Assembly: GCA_026826555.1 (NCBI GenBank) | Contig: JAKSZT010038599.1 | Location: 1,207,843 to 1,271,842 of the forward strand | Length of the DNA: 64,000 bases | From: Tolypeutes matacus | Taxonomy: Eukaryota; Chordata; Mammalia; Cingulata; Chlamyphoridae | Direction of reading: 5' to 3' | Notes under the pieces: generated by a model | What the model was told of the DNA's origin: nothing | Seen by the model: only the letters and a program-made list of their open reading frames with translations | The model's database searches: none | Part shown: one piece after another, positions 11,476 through 22,897 of the stretch | How positions within the stretch are numbered: position 1 is the stretch's first letter | Layout: each line of letters opens with the position of its first letter | Position numbers and translations under genes: made by a program

Positions 11476-12827
11476 GTAATGTGTTTGTACATTTTGGACA
11501 TAATTTTGCCCCTTGAGGCACAAGGGATATATTGTCTTCAGGCACTTGCTCTATGGCAGAACTAGACATCTACCCAAGCATAAGGTGAAGGGGTCCCCTG
11601 ACAAAAGATGTCATGCTAGCTCATGCCAGACGGGGCCTATACGACAGTAATTTGGTGTACCCTGACACTGGGAACAGCATCAGAGCTCAAGAGTATGCAG
11701 CTGGATTATCCCAATGGCCTTGCAATGAAGCACATTTTCTCTTACTGGAGGCTCCTGTTTGTACAGCTTACCCCACCTCACCAGTGTAAGCCAAGAGCAA
11801 ATACCACAACCACAGGAAATTCAGGCTCAGCATGGAAGAAAGATTGAGTGTTAATAAGCAAGGAACCACTTTATTTATTACAGCATCTGCACACTTAGGG
11901 CAATATATGTGCTCAATCAGTACTTAAGAAATATTGCATTAAATAAAGTATGCTACTACATCTGTCATATCCAGAGTACCTTCTCTAAAATTAGAATTTG
12001 TAGTATTCAGAATAAATAAACTTAACAGTTTTCAGAGAGGTAATTTATAGTAAACTTAGTAGTTAGTACCTGGAAATGGGCAAAATTAACTATGTTATGT
12101 ACATGCCTGCACACTCAATCATAATTGAGTTGTCTAAATATAAACACATGTGCATTTTAATTTACTTTAGCATCCCCCAATGTCCCTTTAAACATTTTCA
12201 CAAAGATTACACCATGGTATAGTATGGAAAGGAGTATGGGTCTGCAGAATGTTATCATAAACCAGGTAATTGTAACTAAAAACAGTAGACATTTCCAAGA
12301 AGACTCTCTTGGTATGCCATGCAAGACCATAATTTAAGTACTGAATATCTGTCAAAAGCTTCTGGATGACTCTCAACACACTGCTTAACTTTTAACAATG
12401 TGCAGTTCAATTAAAGGAATAAAAATTAAACTCTATATTTAAACAATTGGAAATGTTGACAAAAATTTAGAATCACTGATGTATTTGAAAATATGCTGTG
12501 AATTTGAAAAGAAGAGGGCAAAGCCCAGAATACAGTTTAGGAAATAATAACTGTTACTGTGAAACCTAAAGTATTTCAGAAGACTAAACTGAAGAGTTTG
12601 AATAAAAGTTAAATTTGAATTTTATTGTGATACTAAAGAGAGATGACTTATATAAAGGCAGTAAAGATATCCTATTGCTATTTGGGAAAATTTTTATAAA
12701 GTAAGTTATATTTACTACAATTTTTCTATTGGTACTAACAATTATCTGCAAATCTGTAAATATTATTTTTTAAGAATGATGTGTGCTACGAACCTATAAT
12801 TCAAATAAGAAGGTCAATTTTGGAGCT
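11476..12827. other. No recognisable gene; possible short L2-like piece
   Basis: Only weak features are seen. 11885-11945 has a GTGCTCAATCAGTACTTAAG stretch reminiscent of an L2 3' end. The 74-residue frame at 11623-11847 has no recognisable similarity and no supporting signals. Confidence 0.4.
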
Positions 12828-12995
12828 AACTAGATCTACTGCTAGATCCCTGAGTGATTTGAAGCAAGGGACTTATCTCTTTGACCCTCAGTTTCTGCAT
12901 CAGTACCTTTCTAGATGACTCATTTCACAAATAGCTTTAAAGCAGGTGAATAAAATTAGTGAACTCTAAAGCACTTAACACATGATACAATTAGA
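12828..12995 (+). repeat. MIR SINE fragment (sense)
   Basis: MIR-like order in the sense direction: CCCTGAGTGATTTGAAGCAAGGGACTT, CTTTGACCCTCAGTTTCTGCATC, then GTGAACTCTAAAGCACTTAACAC. Strongly diverged. Confidence 0.6.
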
Positions 12996-13188
12996 AAACA
13001 GCCTCCAAGTGGGTACTTAATTTCTATTTCCAGTTTTTAATATTACGGTAATAGCTAGAAAGAAATGTCATTTTCTCATTGACATTTAATAAAGTAATCT
13101 CAGCTATAACAACAAAAAATGTTTTCCATGGAACTCAATAAAGAGATATTTCTTATACATTAAAAAACAGCTAGTCTGTAAACCTTTT

Positions 13189-13390
13189 TTTTTTTTTTAA
13201 ATTAGAGGAGTTGTAGGTTTACAGAAAAATCATGCAGAAAATAGAGTTTCCATATACCCCCCTCACACACATAGTTTTCTCTATTGTTAACATTTTGCAT
13301 TAGTGTGGAAGATTTGTTACAATTGATGAAACAATATTATTATAATTATACTATTAACTATAGACCATATGTTACATTAGGGTTTATTTT
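13189..13390 (-). mobile_element. 5'-truncated L1 3'-end insertion
   Basis: A T-run at 13185-13198 (the A-tail in reverse) is followed by GGAGTTGTAGGTTTACAG, CATATACCCCCCTCAC, TGTTACAATTGATG and ACATTAGGG, the reversed L1 3'-UTR signature. CTGTAAACCTTTT (13176-13188) and CTGTAAATCTTTT (13391-13403) form a 13-bp target duplication with one mismatch. Confidence 0.75.
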
Positions 13391-13479
13391 CTGTAAATCT
13401 TTTTATTTTTCCTAAAATAGAACTTTGGCTAAACAGTTTATTTTCTCTTTTATACTGCCTTCATCATTTTATATATTTG

Positions 13480-13815
13480 AAGCATTTTCCACAAACTCAT
13501 ATTCATTTAAAACATAATTATGAGCTGCATAATGCTCTATTGCATGAATATGCTAGACTGTGTAAAAATTTTGTCTTATTTTTTTTGGATATTTATACTG
13601 CTTTTAATTTTTAACTCTTAAATATAAAGTTGCAATGAATATCAGTATACATAAATTTGTGTGTGTGCCAATTCCTTAAGAAATTAACATAAATGCTATT
13701 ACTGTATCAAAAGATATGAAAAGTTATTAGACTCTTGGTATAGGTTGGAAAATTTCCAAAATAATTTTTAGTGGAATTTGTATTCCCATCAATAGTATCT
13801 GAAGAGTCTCTTTTA
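13480..13815 (-). mobile_element. Very old L1 3'-region fragment
   Basis: Plus-strand words such as GCATAATGCTCTATTGCATGAATATG, AAGTTGCAATGAATATC, TACATAAATTTGTGTG and TGGAATTTGTATTCCCATCAATAG follow the order of a reversed old L1 3' region. Highly diverged. Confidence 0.5.
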
Positions 13816-13857
13816 ATGAACCCTCAAAAATTGAGACATTTACAACATCATTAAGTT

Positions 13858-14285
13858 AGACTGAGTTATGTACACCAGGAAAAAAATGTTCTTAATCTTA
13901 ACCCCACTCCTTTGGGTTGGGTTTCATTCCTTTGTAAGTAAGACCTTTTGAAGATGTTATTTTTCCTTAAGGTGAGGCCAACTGAATCAGCATGGATCTT
14001 GCTCCTATTACTAGAGAATTTATAAAGAGAAAGAAACCAGAAGCTAGAGTCAGAGAAAGTCATGGAAGAGCAGAGGCTGGAATTCAGCAGGAGCCTGAAG
14101 GAGAAAGAAGGGGATCTCACCATGTGAGTGACAGTCAAGGAACCCAAGGAGTGCTGGCCAGTCAGATAGCAGCCTTGGCAGGAAGCATCTGAAATCATGA
14201 GCCAATAAACTCCTGTTGTTAAGCCAAATCATTGTGTGGTATTTTTCACAGCAGCTGGGAACTTAAGACATTTTTGTGTCATTAA
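13858..14285 (+). mobile_element. MaLR-type LTR (copy 1)
   Basis: The block follows the order of a MaLR (ERVL-type) LTR. An early AAAAATGTTCTTAATC is followed by a TTTATAAAGAGA core, CACCATGTGAGTGAC, GCCAATAAACTCCTGTTGTTAAGCC (the polyadenylation region) and a GGTATTTTTCACAGCAGC end. The same family occurs at 14330, 19860, 24561 and 25806. Frames inside it are shadows. Confidence 0.65.
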
Positions 14286-14329
14286 ATATTAATTGTGTTA
14301 CTTTAGGCTACTATGGTATGGTAGTTTAG

Positions 14330-14790
14330 GCATGCTATGGTACTATGTATGTATGCCAGAAAAACATGTTATTAAGTTTAATCCACTCCTGTAGGTGTGA
14401 ACACATTGCAAGAAATTTCTATGAGGTTACTTCAGGTAAGAAGAGGTGACCCATGTCAGTCTTATTAACAGAGACCTTTATAAGTGGAGTGAAATTCAGA
14501 TAGATGGAATGAGAAAGGCACAGAAAGCAAGAGCTGGACATCAGTGGATACTGTAAGAGAGGGAAGAGACCAGGAGACTCTATCATGGACCTTGCCATGT
14601 GACATAGGAACAAAGAATAGCCAATAAACACTCCCCAGAAGGCCACAGCTTGTGGGGAGAAAGCATGACTTTGATGATGTCTTGATTTGGCCTTTATTTA
14701 ACCTGAAAACCATGATCTAATAAATTACCATTATTTGAGGTAACCCATTGCATAGCATTTGCTTGAGTAGACTAGGAAATTAAACACATA
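14330..14790 (+). mobile_element. MaLR-type LTR (copy 2)
   Basis: Same orientation and family as the LTR just upstream: GCCAGAAAAACATGTTATTAAG, GACCTTTATAAGTGGAGTGAAATTCAGATAG, GACCTTGCCATGTGACATAGG, GGGGAGAAAGCATGAC, and CTAATAAATTACCATTATTTGAGG near the 3' end. It is clearly diverged from copy 1. Confidence 0.7.
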
Positions 14791-16029
14791 CCTTTAGCAT
14801 TCTCTGATTTTTTTTTTCTTCTTTATATAGTGAAGTATGTGCTACTTACCCTCACAGTGTTATTATGAGCATTATATGAAGTAACATAGGTAATAAATCA
14901 TAATAAATTGCCTTTTCCAATAAATATTTCTTCTCTTTTAAGGTCTAATCCATTCTGAGGTCTTCATACATCACCCTTTCACTGTGCTGATGACTTATAA
15001 GTTTCTCTTTGGAATTCTTCAATAATATCGTCAAATTACTTCCTTAAGATTTTCTCTTGCATGTTTCACTGTCACATGAAATTACAGAAGCCAAAACCTA
15101 ACCTCTTCTTCATTTCTTCATCTCAACATTGTTTCTCTTTAAAGTTAAATTCCAAATTTAAATTCCCAGCAGGTCATGCAAACCATAAAGTTCCCTTTAA
15201 CTTGCCCTCTGATTAGAACTAATTCATATTCTATTACTCACTAAACATTTCTGATTTATCTTTTGAAATGTCTCAAATGTTTCACATATATACTTCCTCT
15301 ACAGTTTCTTTGTCACCAATGTTACCCAAGGTTTCAAGGTCTCATTTTGGGATATGGCACCACTTTTCTACCTAGCTACTATAATTCATTACATTTCCAC
15401 TTATGTATAGTTTCCATTTATTTATAAAATTATTGAAAAAAAATCTATGTATATTATTGTAAGCCAATATAAAAAGAAAACTGCAAAATAAGAGTAAGGG
15501 AAGGTGTGAAATGAATATTTTGGTATGTTACTTTTTTTTTTTTTTTTTCAGTAAAATCTAGGTTACAGGATGCTTGGGGATCTAAGAACAATTATTACCT
15601 AGACTCAGACATCTTCAAATCACTACACACAGCTTCAGGACAGGAAACTACAAGAAATTTTGTAAATAATATTTCTTTAAATTATTTCTTTTATTGTGCT
15701 GCTCCTCAGAAGAAAAAAACATCTTCAATGGCTTTCCCTTATCCTACCACAGAAAGTCTACATTACTTTACCTGATTCTGAAACCCTTTTTAATTTGATT
15801 CAATACAAATAGTACTTATTTCCTACATCCAAGCATTACTTTAGTCTTGCCAATATTCCCATTATCCTATGAGATTACAATAAAATTTCATGCTTCCCTT
15901 TGTTTAATTTTTCATTCACTCTGGATTACCTTTTAACTTTTCTGTCTTCTCTATTCTTCAAATCTCAACATCTTTCTAGGTTCCTATTAAGTACCAGTGC
16001 ATCTGCAAAGTTCCCTGACTATTCAAGGC
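14791..16029. other. No recognisable feature
   Basis: AT-rich DNA with one T-run at about 15533-15549. No ORF or repeat that I can assign. Confidence 0.45.
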
Positions 16030-16430
16030 CCCATTGATTTGTTCCTCCTACTCGTTGATACAAACATCATGTATTTTTGAGGATCTATGATAGGCTAATC
16101 ATGATCTAAGCCCTGGGTATATAAAAGCAGCAAGCCAAACATGGTCTCATCTCTCCAAGATAATATAATATATTGAGGAAAAGAGATACAAATTTAAAAT
16201 ATAAAAATAATAATAAGCCATAGTTAGCAACTTAAATCAAAAGGACAGAGTAGTATGATGGCTTAGAACAGGAAGACCTAAACTAGTCTTAAGGACCAGA
16301 TAAACTTTTCTTAAGGCATTTATTATTTTACAGCACTGACTTATGAGTAGACATCTACCAGACCTTTTGTGTCTCCATGGCATCCAGACACAGTCCTGCA
16401 CACATGATAAATGCTTATTAAATCCTCTTT
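16030..16430 (+). repeat. Ancient repeat with an L2-like 3' end
   Basis: 16050-16190 follows the old-repeat theme of an increasing-age CTAAGCCCTGGGTATATAAAAGCAG / CATGGTCTCATCTC type. 16370-16425 (GTGTCTCCATGGCATCC, GTCCTGCACACATGATAAATGC) resembles an L2 3' terminus. High divergence. Confidence 0.45.
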
Positions 16431-17237
16431 TATAGCTTGTTTATATTATGAAAAATATTTCTGTTTTAATTTAATTAGAAACTAAAAAGACTTTTAATTC
16501 TCCAACATTTCAGGTAATAGCAGTATTGACACTTCCAAAAGGTTAGCTTCTGTGAGTTAAATTTGTGAAACCTACACATTTAAAATGATGGTTCCCAGAG
16601 GAATCCATTGTGCAGAGGAAGAATTGTATTTTAAAATGGAAGGCACGACCTGATTCTCTGGAAGGACGTGGGTGTAGTCATTGGAAATGCAGAGTCCACA
16701 TCTCAGTTTAATTTGGATCAATTAAGGTACTGGTAGAATGATAAAGGTGATATTTGTGAAGATGGAGGCATGAGCTGGGTTTAGGGGTGACCAGAATGGT
16801 TAACAAATTGGAAAAAGAATCTTAGTAGGAAAAAAGAAAGTTTGAAATTACAAAATTAAAAGAAATGAGAGTGAGGTGAACAAATGGAATTGAAAAGTAG
16901 GCAAGTAATGCAGAGAGTCTGAGGACGGGCAAAAACAATAGATGGAAGGAACAATTGAAATGTTTAAAGACTACTACACTAAATTAAACAAAGGTAAAAT
17001 TTTTTTTTAGTGTATAATACCATGCCTCATAGAGTATAGTCTGTTAGGATACAGCTTTGGTTAATTTAAGTGATGTAGAAATATAAGTAAGATATATTAT
17101 TAAAAATTTGTGTCCAGCTTTTGAAGAAGTGACCACATTTTACAAATTCATTATAAAATGACAATTCTGATGGAAACATAAAAAGCTTTCTTAGGGGTGG
17201 AGGTATATGTGAATCCCCTATATTTTTTCCCCTAAGT
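16431..17237. other. No recognisable feature
   Basis: AT-rich; nothing supported. Confidence 0.45.
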
Positions 17238-17794
17238 ATATATTTTTTAATTTTTAATTTTTATTTTTAAAGAAGTTTTAGATAACATAAATGTTACATA
17301 AAAAATATAGGGGATTCCCATATGCCCCACCCCCTCCCCTTCCCACACTTTACCACATCAACAACCCACATTAGTGTGGTACATTTGCTAAAATTGATGA
17401 ACACATATTGAAGCATTGCTATTAACCACAAACTATAGTTTACATTGTAGTTTATACTCTATTCTGCACAATTTTGTAGGTTATGATAAAATATATAATA
17501 TCCTGCATCCGTCATTATAGTGTCATGCAGGACAATTCCAATGTCCCAAAAATGCCCCATGTTGCACCTATTCTTCCCTCTCCCTCCCCTCAAAACCTCT
17601 GGTGGCCACTACCTTTATCTCAATGATACAAGTTCTTCCCTTGCTAGAATAACAAGTATAATAGAATAATAATAAGTCTCCTTTAATCCATTATTCATTC
17701 CCCAATCTTGAGGATTTTGGGATGGTGATGCCCACTCTCTCTATTTTTGATGTAAATTTTCTGTAATCTAAAACTTCTTTAAAAATAAAGTTTA
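17238..17794 (-). mobile_element. L1-3'-UTR-derived element with terminal inverted repeats
   Basis: The first ~500 bp match the unit-1 sequence at 2970-3440 (CATTAGTGTGGTACATTTG, TGCACCTATTCTTCCCTC, CCCCAATCTTGAGGATTTTGGG). It then jumps about 1 kb in unit-1 coordinates to TTCTGTAATCTAAAACTTC. The two ends (about 17252-17294 and 17752-17794) are inverted copies of about 43 bp with about 86% identity, sharing TTATTTTTAAAGAAGTTTTA. It may be a folded-back non-autonomous unit or two abutting L1 3' ends of opposite orientation. Confidence 0.65.
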
Positions 17795-18084
17795 AAAAAA
17801 GCATTCATGATTAATATCAACATAGCCAGGTATGAAAATGGAAGGAGAAACAGTGTTTGATATTGAAACAAATGATAAAAATAACTTAAACAGTTTCACC
17901 AATATTACTGGAAACATTAAACAGTCAGTATGTATTTATTGAAATGTATGTGTGTCAGGCAGTGGATTATAGGTAAAACTTGTTCCATGTGATCAAGGAA
18001 GTAAAGATCTTACATATATCAGGATCAATTTTAAATGAATTCTTAAGATTTGGAAATTTGGGGACAGCAACAAAATATGTGTAT

Positions 18085-18125
18085 ATATACATAGTGTGTG
18101 TGTGTGTGTACATATATATAATTAC
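18085..18125. repeat. TG/TA simple repeat
   Basis: A short GTGTGTGTGTGTGTGT run followed by ACATATATATA. Microsatellite. Confidence 0.85.
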
Positions 18126-18275
18126 AGCTCAAAAATAAAAAGATAAATTTTAAAATGGTAAAAGAGTCTGAATAGATATTATTCCAAAAAAGATATACAA
18201 ATGGCCAATAAGCACATGAAAAGATTCTCAACTTTATTAACTATCAGAAAACGCAAATCAAAAAGACAGTGAGCA

Positions 18276-18674
18276 GGAGTGACATCAAGATGGCAGCACA
18301 AGAGTTACCCGGGAACATTTCCCCTTAGAGATAGCTAAATTAAATAGCGGATTCAACTCTTGCATGAGAAATCTCTACAAATGTTGAGCTGAGGGGAAAA
18401 TGCACCTATGAAAGGTAGGAGAGCAGCAAGGCAGACTTGACAGTCTTGGGCCTTCCCCCACGCTTAAATCTTTTCAGTTTAACAGACTCATCACATCAGC
18501 TCTTTGGTGCAGCTACTTCTTGCTGTGGTCTCTGTGCATGGAACCACCCATGGCAGTGGTGGGAAGCTTGAAGTAGTGGATGCACACAATCAAAGCGAAC
18601 CCCCGAAAGCAGAGCGATCCATGCTGGAATTTTTGATAAGCGGTGCAAACCCTCATTGCTGGTGCTTGTAAAAG

Positions 18675-18705
<31 letters not shown>

Positions 18706-19771
18706 GAGTGGAGTAAAACATTGACTCTATTTGGCTCCCTACATCAGGCAACCCTAATATGGAACTTACTGTAGGGAGAAAAGCCTGCCAGAAAGGGGAA
18801 ACTGGATCCCTGCATGGCAGTGCAGGACTGAAAGCTGGAGTAAAAGGGTGGCCCAGAGTATGGGTGAGGAGTTGAGCAAATCAAAGCTGCTGGGGAGGAA
18901 AATTTGTATACAAAGAGAATACCCTAAGGTTCCTAGTAGAATAACAAAGGAAAGGAAATCCTTTTCTGGAGAGGAAACTAGTACACACTGGGGTAAGACA
19001 CAGATGCAGTTAAAACTGAACTGTAACCATAGGCTGCTCTAAAGGTTCAATATAAATTGAACCAAGTATTGAAGAAGAGCTTTAATACACAGTCGATCTA
19101 CTGTAAAACCTTAGGCAAGATGGAGAAACTGACTTCCAGAGTTAGAAAATCAAAATAACCAAATTCTGGGTAATCAACGAAAGATCACAAGTGTGGGTGC
19201 GGATGTGGCTCAAATGGGTGGGCGTCCCTCTTCCATATGGAGGGACCTGGATTTGATTCCCGGGACCTTCCGGTAAATTAAAGAAGAAAAATAAGAAGAC
19301 TCAGGAGCTGCCAGGCCCCGCCTAGCCACGCAGATGATGACGTGACACAAGGGAGAACCAAGACAAGATGCCCGGAAATAACATGAACTGAGGTGGTGCA
19401 GGTGGCAGAATGCCTCTCTCCCACATTGGATATTCCCAGGATCGAATCCCAGTGAAAACAGGAGGAGAAGGATGAGAAGAGAGGGCAGGAAACAGACACA
19501 GAATTGCTCAGTGAATGGACACAAAATAGCAAAAATGGGTAGGGGGATGGTTAAAATGGATAACCATTTTATAACCATTTATTTAAGATTTAAATAAATC
19601 TTTAAAAAAAAAAGATCACAAGTCATACAAAAGAACAGGAAGAGGTGGGAAAAATCAACATAACAAAGGAAGCACAGACATTGGAAACAAATCAAAGATG
19701 TTAAGTATGATCACCTACATCAGTTCAATGCGCTACATATAGAACGAAAGGATATCAACAAGACCACAGTT
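18276..19771 (+). mobile_element. L1 5'-end-only insertion (5' UTR fragment)
   Basis: It begins with an L1-type 5' terminus (GAGTGACATCAAGATGGC, compare the L1 start motif CCAAGATGGC). It contains about 1 kb of 5'-UTR-like sequence with a 30-bp A-run at 18675-18704, and breaks off after the 5' UTR/early ORF1 region. No 3' UTR or ORF2 follows. It lies inside an L1 ORF2 fragment with an imperfect duplication of the target (AAAAAGACAGTGAG before, AAAAAGCACAATGTGA after). A SINE with its own target duplication sits inside it at 19193-19610. Confidence 0.55.
19193..19610 (+). mobile_element. Dimeric tRNA-derived SINE (DAS-like), copy 1
   Basis: Flanked by a perfect 13-bp duplication AAAGATCACAAGT (19180-19192 and 19611-19623). 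The left part has a tRNA-like promoter: A-box-like TGGCTCAAATGGG at 19206-19218 and B-box-like GGATTTGATTCC at 19249-19260. A second tRNA-like unit follows, with AGGTGGTGCAGGTGG at 19391 and B-box-like GGATCGAATCCC at 19439-19450. The tail is AT-rich and ends in an A-run. Pol III would transcribe it from the internal boxes. Resembles the xenarthran DAS family; the assignment rests on memory. Confidence 0.8.
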
Positions 19772-19859
19772 TCTAAAAAGCACAATGTGATACAGCTTCA
19801 CACACACTAGGATGACCATAATAGAAAAAAAAAAAGTATAATAATTACAGGTTGGCAAG

Positions 19860-20305
19860 TGTTTTAGTTTGCTAGGCTGCTGAAAGCGGATACCATGTAA
19901 TACATTGGTTTTAACCATGGGAATTTATTAGTTTACAAGCTTACAGTTTTGAGGCTGTGAAAATGTCCTAACCAAGGCTTCATCAAGATGATGCTTTCTT
20001 CCTGAAGACAGGTGCCCAGCCATCCCAGACCCCTCTACCATATTACAAGGCACAGGGCACCATCTACTGTCTCTCCCTTCTCTTCCACATTTTGATTTCA
20101 TCTTCTTGCTTCCCTGGATTTCTCCTTTTTATCTGATTTATCCGTGTCATAAAGAATTTCAATAAGATTAAGACTCATGCTGATCCAAGTCTTAACTGAA
20201 GAAGCCTCATCAAAAGATTCTACTTACAATAAGTTTCTACCCACAGGAATGGATTAAATTTAAGACTATGATTTTCTAGGGTACATACAGTTTCAAACCA
20301 CTACA
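19860..20305 (-). mobile_element. MaLR-type solo LTR
   Basis: On the plus strand it begins TGTTTTAGTTTGCTAGGCTG and ends ACCACTACA, giving TG...CA termini. It is flanked by a 5-bp duplication with one change (GCAAG at 19855-19859, ACAAG at 20306-20310), inside an L1 ORF2 fragment. No internal retroviral-type sequence is attached, so it is a solo LTR. Landmarks GGGAATTTATTAG, CAATGCTTTCTTCC-like and CCCACAGGAATGGATTA recur at 24561-24975. Confidence 0.8.
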
Positions 20306-20480
20306 ACAAGGATGTGGAGAAATTGAAACTCTCATACACTCCCGTAGGCATGTCAAATGTTGTAGCCAAATAAGGAAACTGTCTGGCAGTTTCTCAAACT
20401 GTTAAAGCAAAAGACCCAGAAATTCCACTTCTAAATATGCCCCTAAGAGAAATGAAAACAGATGTCTACATATAAAACTT

Positions 20481-22639
20481 GTACACAAAAGTTCATAGCA
20501 GCAGTATTCATAGCAACCAACAAGTGGAATTCTATTTGGAATGAATGGGAAATTGTAGTTGAATGTATTTGGTTTGATTGAGGTGATTCCAATTTCAAAT
20601 GAAAGTCCATAATTTGGGATTTTAGGCACACAGAAACCATGGGCATATTAATGTACTGAAATAAACTGACAATTTGTATATGGTTTTCTTACAGCCTTGA
20701 TTCTAGGTTTGCTTTTGGTGTTTTTTTTTTTTTTTTTATTTAATAAGCATATTTTGAACTCACAAATTCCATGTATTTGTGTCTAAATATTTTAAGCTAA
20801 CAAAAAATAATACTTTGGCTGTGGAGGGTAATGATCATTTTAAAGTTTGTTTTAGCTGTTTTTTTGCTTTCAGTTTTTTAATGGAAAATTTGAGATCTTT
20901 TTCAGCCTTTAGAATAGTGTAACATTTCCCTTCAATTGTGAATAACTAATAATACAGTGAACAGATTCTTCATAACCTTGAGTCACTAACAGTCTGATTT
21001 TTTAAATTGAATTTTTCTCAGCATGTGATTAGGACTGCTGTAAGATATGAAAATATACCAGTCCTCTTGATTTCAATATCTTATTGGTAACTATGTTACC
21101 ATGTTATTGCTAAATATGCAGATACGTAGGAACATATATTTACCATGCATTCTTTCTTTTTTTTTCCCTATTCTGTTTGTTTGATTAGGAAGTTCTGTAT
21201 TTGACATCAATTCCTCCAGGAGTTAGCTTATATTTTCAATATGCACAGTTAAATTTTTATGTCTTAAAATATTCTAGAATTAATCAGACTTGGTATCCTT
21301 TCCCTCAGAAAGCCTATACATTTTGAATAATTTTATATCTCAGTGTCTTCCACCAATATATATTGATATCAACTGTAAATACATACATTTGCATAAATCA
21401 TGTATAAAATTTATTACCATTTAGACTTATACTATACTTTATTTAATAGTTTCCTCTTTAGTATTTTTTTATGTTCTATTTTATAATTTTGTTGTTAATA
21501 TCAGTGTTAAGGTTTTCCTTTGCTTTCATATTTGTTGTTCTTTCACTCTGAAATGAATATAGCAACCCTGGTTCATACGTGTTTCTCTGGCCTTTATCTT
21601 TTTATATATCTGTATTACTTTTTCTGAGAATTCCTCAACTTGATATTTTGTCACCAAATTTGCCAGTGGTGTCCATTCAGCTAATTTGCCTCAGATTTTG
21701 AAATTCTTATTTCAGAAGTCATACTTTATTTTCAATAACTCTTTATGCTTCCTCTTACTATTCCCTTTTCTTTATCATAAACTTCTGTTCTTCTGCCATA
21801 ATCTGTATTTATTTCAGGGAGATAATCCCTCCCTCTGCCTTTCCCAGCCTTTGAGAATTCTGTTCTGACTGTTATACTAAATATTTACTTTGAGTTTAAT
21901 TCCTTCCATTTGTTGAATGTATTTTCTTCCCTCTTTCATGTTGCTTTTCCTCAAGTGTTTGCCATATTGGACAGTGCTCTCCTTTTCAGCAACATAATTC
22001 TGATTTCTGCATTTGGGACTTCATTGGTTTCCTGTTATGGAGAGAGGTTCAGTGTTTTCCAAAATTGGGATAAATTCAGCTTAATAATGAGTTTTCAATC
22101 ACTCTTGTCTTAGTACAAGAGTGTCATGTTTAAAGATTGACTGACTATATCACCCTAATATTTGATACCTTTCACAATATGTTCACCAAATAAATTTTAA
22201 AGCTTCTTATGCACTTCTAGTGATAAAGTACAGATGGATTTTAGCAAAGGGCTTTGTAGATATAAAACCAAGATATGTCACTTACCTGTAGGCTTTATAC
22301 ATTAGCCAGGATGAGAATAGGAACAATCCTACCCCCAAAAATTGACTTCTAGAGTGTATAGATTATATTCTGTTCAAATTGTTTATTTTTGCTTAGTCTA
22401 AAGGCCAATAAGACAAAAGAATTCCAGGCTGTAAAAACATCTACGTTCAGATATTAATCATATTATATTTGCTCTACTTCAGGGTAGTTTTAATTCAACC
22501 ATTTTTTTCATGCCAGAATAGATACCATAAAATCCAAATGTCTCTTGTGAATTGCTTACACAATGATTTGCCTATTAGAAGAAAGTGAAGATAAATTAAA
22601 AGAGCTATATCTTGGATAATTCAGTATAAAGTGCTAATC
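20481..22639. other. No recognisable feature
   Basis: AT-rich DNA with a T-run at about 20720-20738. Possibly very old L1-like sequence around 21500-22100, but I cannot support an assignment. Frames of 60-75 codons here are noise. Confidence 0.4.
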
Positions 22640-22885
22640 ATATAACATGCAGAACTGTAGGGGAGAGAGTGTGATCTACAATGTGAACTATGGTCCATGC
22701 TTAATGACAAAGCCCCAGGATGTGTATATCCATTGCAGGTGATTCACCACACTAATGAAAGATGTTTATGTGGGAGGTTGTGGGAGGTGTGGGAGGTGGG
22801 GAACATGGGAATCCCTGTAATTTTTGTGTAAGATTTATGTAATCTGAGTATCTTTTTTAAAAATAATAAAAAAAAAACATTTAAA
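22640..22885 (+). mobile_element. 5'-truncated L1-3'-derived insertion with perfect TSD
   Basis: About 246 bp flanked by AAAGTGCTAATC (22628-22639 and 22886-22897). The sequence GTGGGAGGTTGTGGGAGG and GGGAACATGGGAATCCCTG is the reverse complement of the start of the 35.3-kb repeat unit. It ends with ATAATAAAAAAAAAACATTTAAAA. This shows the unit is mobilised as a 3'-terminal retroposon. Confidence 0.85.
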
Positions 22886-22897
22886 AAAGTGCTAATC

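Larger units (their letters stand above)
18160..20480 (+). mobile_element. L1 ORF2 3'-region fragment, split by two insertions
   Basis: L1 ORF2 C-terminal sequence appears in three pieces: 18160-18275 (TACAAATGGCCAATAAGCACATG, ATCAGAAAACGCAAATC), about 19772-19859 (GATACAGCTTCACAC, CTAGGATGACCATAATAG) and 20306-20480 (GATGTGGAGAAATTG, GCAGCAGTATTCATAGCAACC). An L1 5'-end-like block (18276-19771, itself carrying a SINE) separates pieces one and two. A MaLR LTR separates pieces two and three. No intact ORF. Confidence 0.8.

Noticed and set aside
19206..19260. A/B box pairs in the three SINEs as possible tRNA genes
   Set aside because: Cloverleaf pairing is not maintained, the units sit in retroposons with A-rich tails and TSDs, and no anticodon arm is clear.
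19210..19578. Minus-strand 122-codon frame
   Set aside because: Coincides with the SINE bounded by a 13-bp target duplication; it is a shadow.
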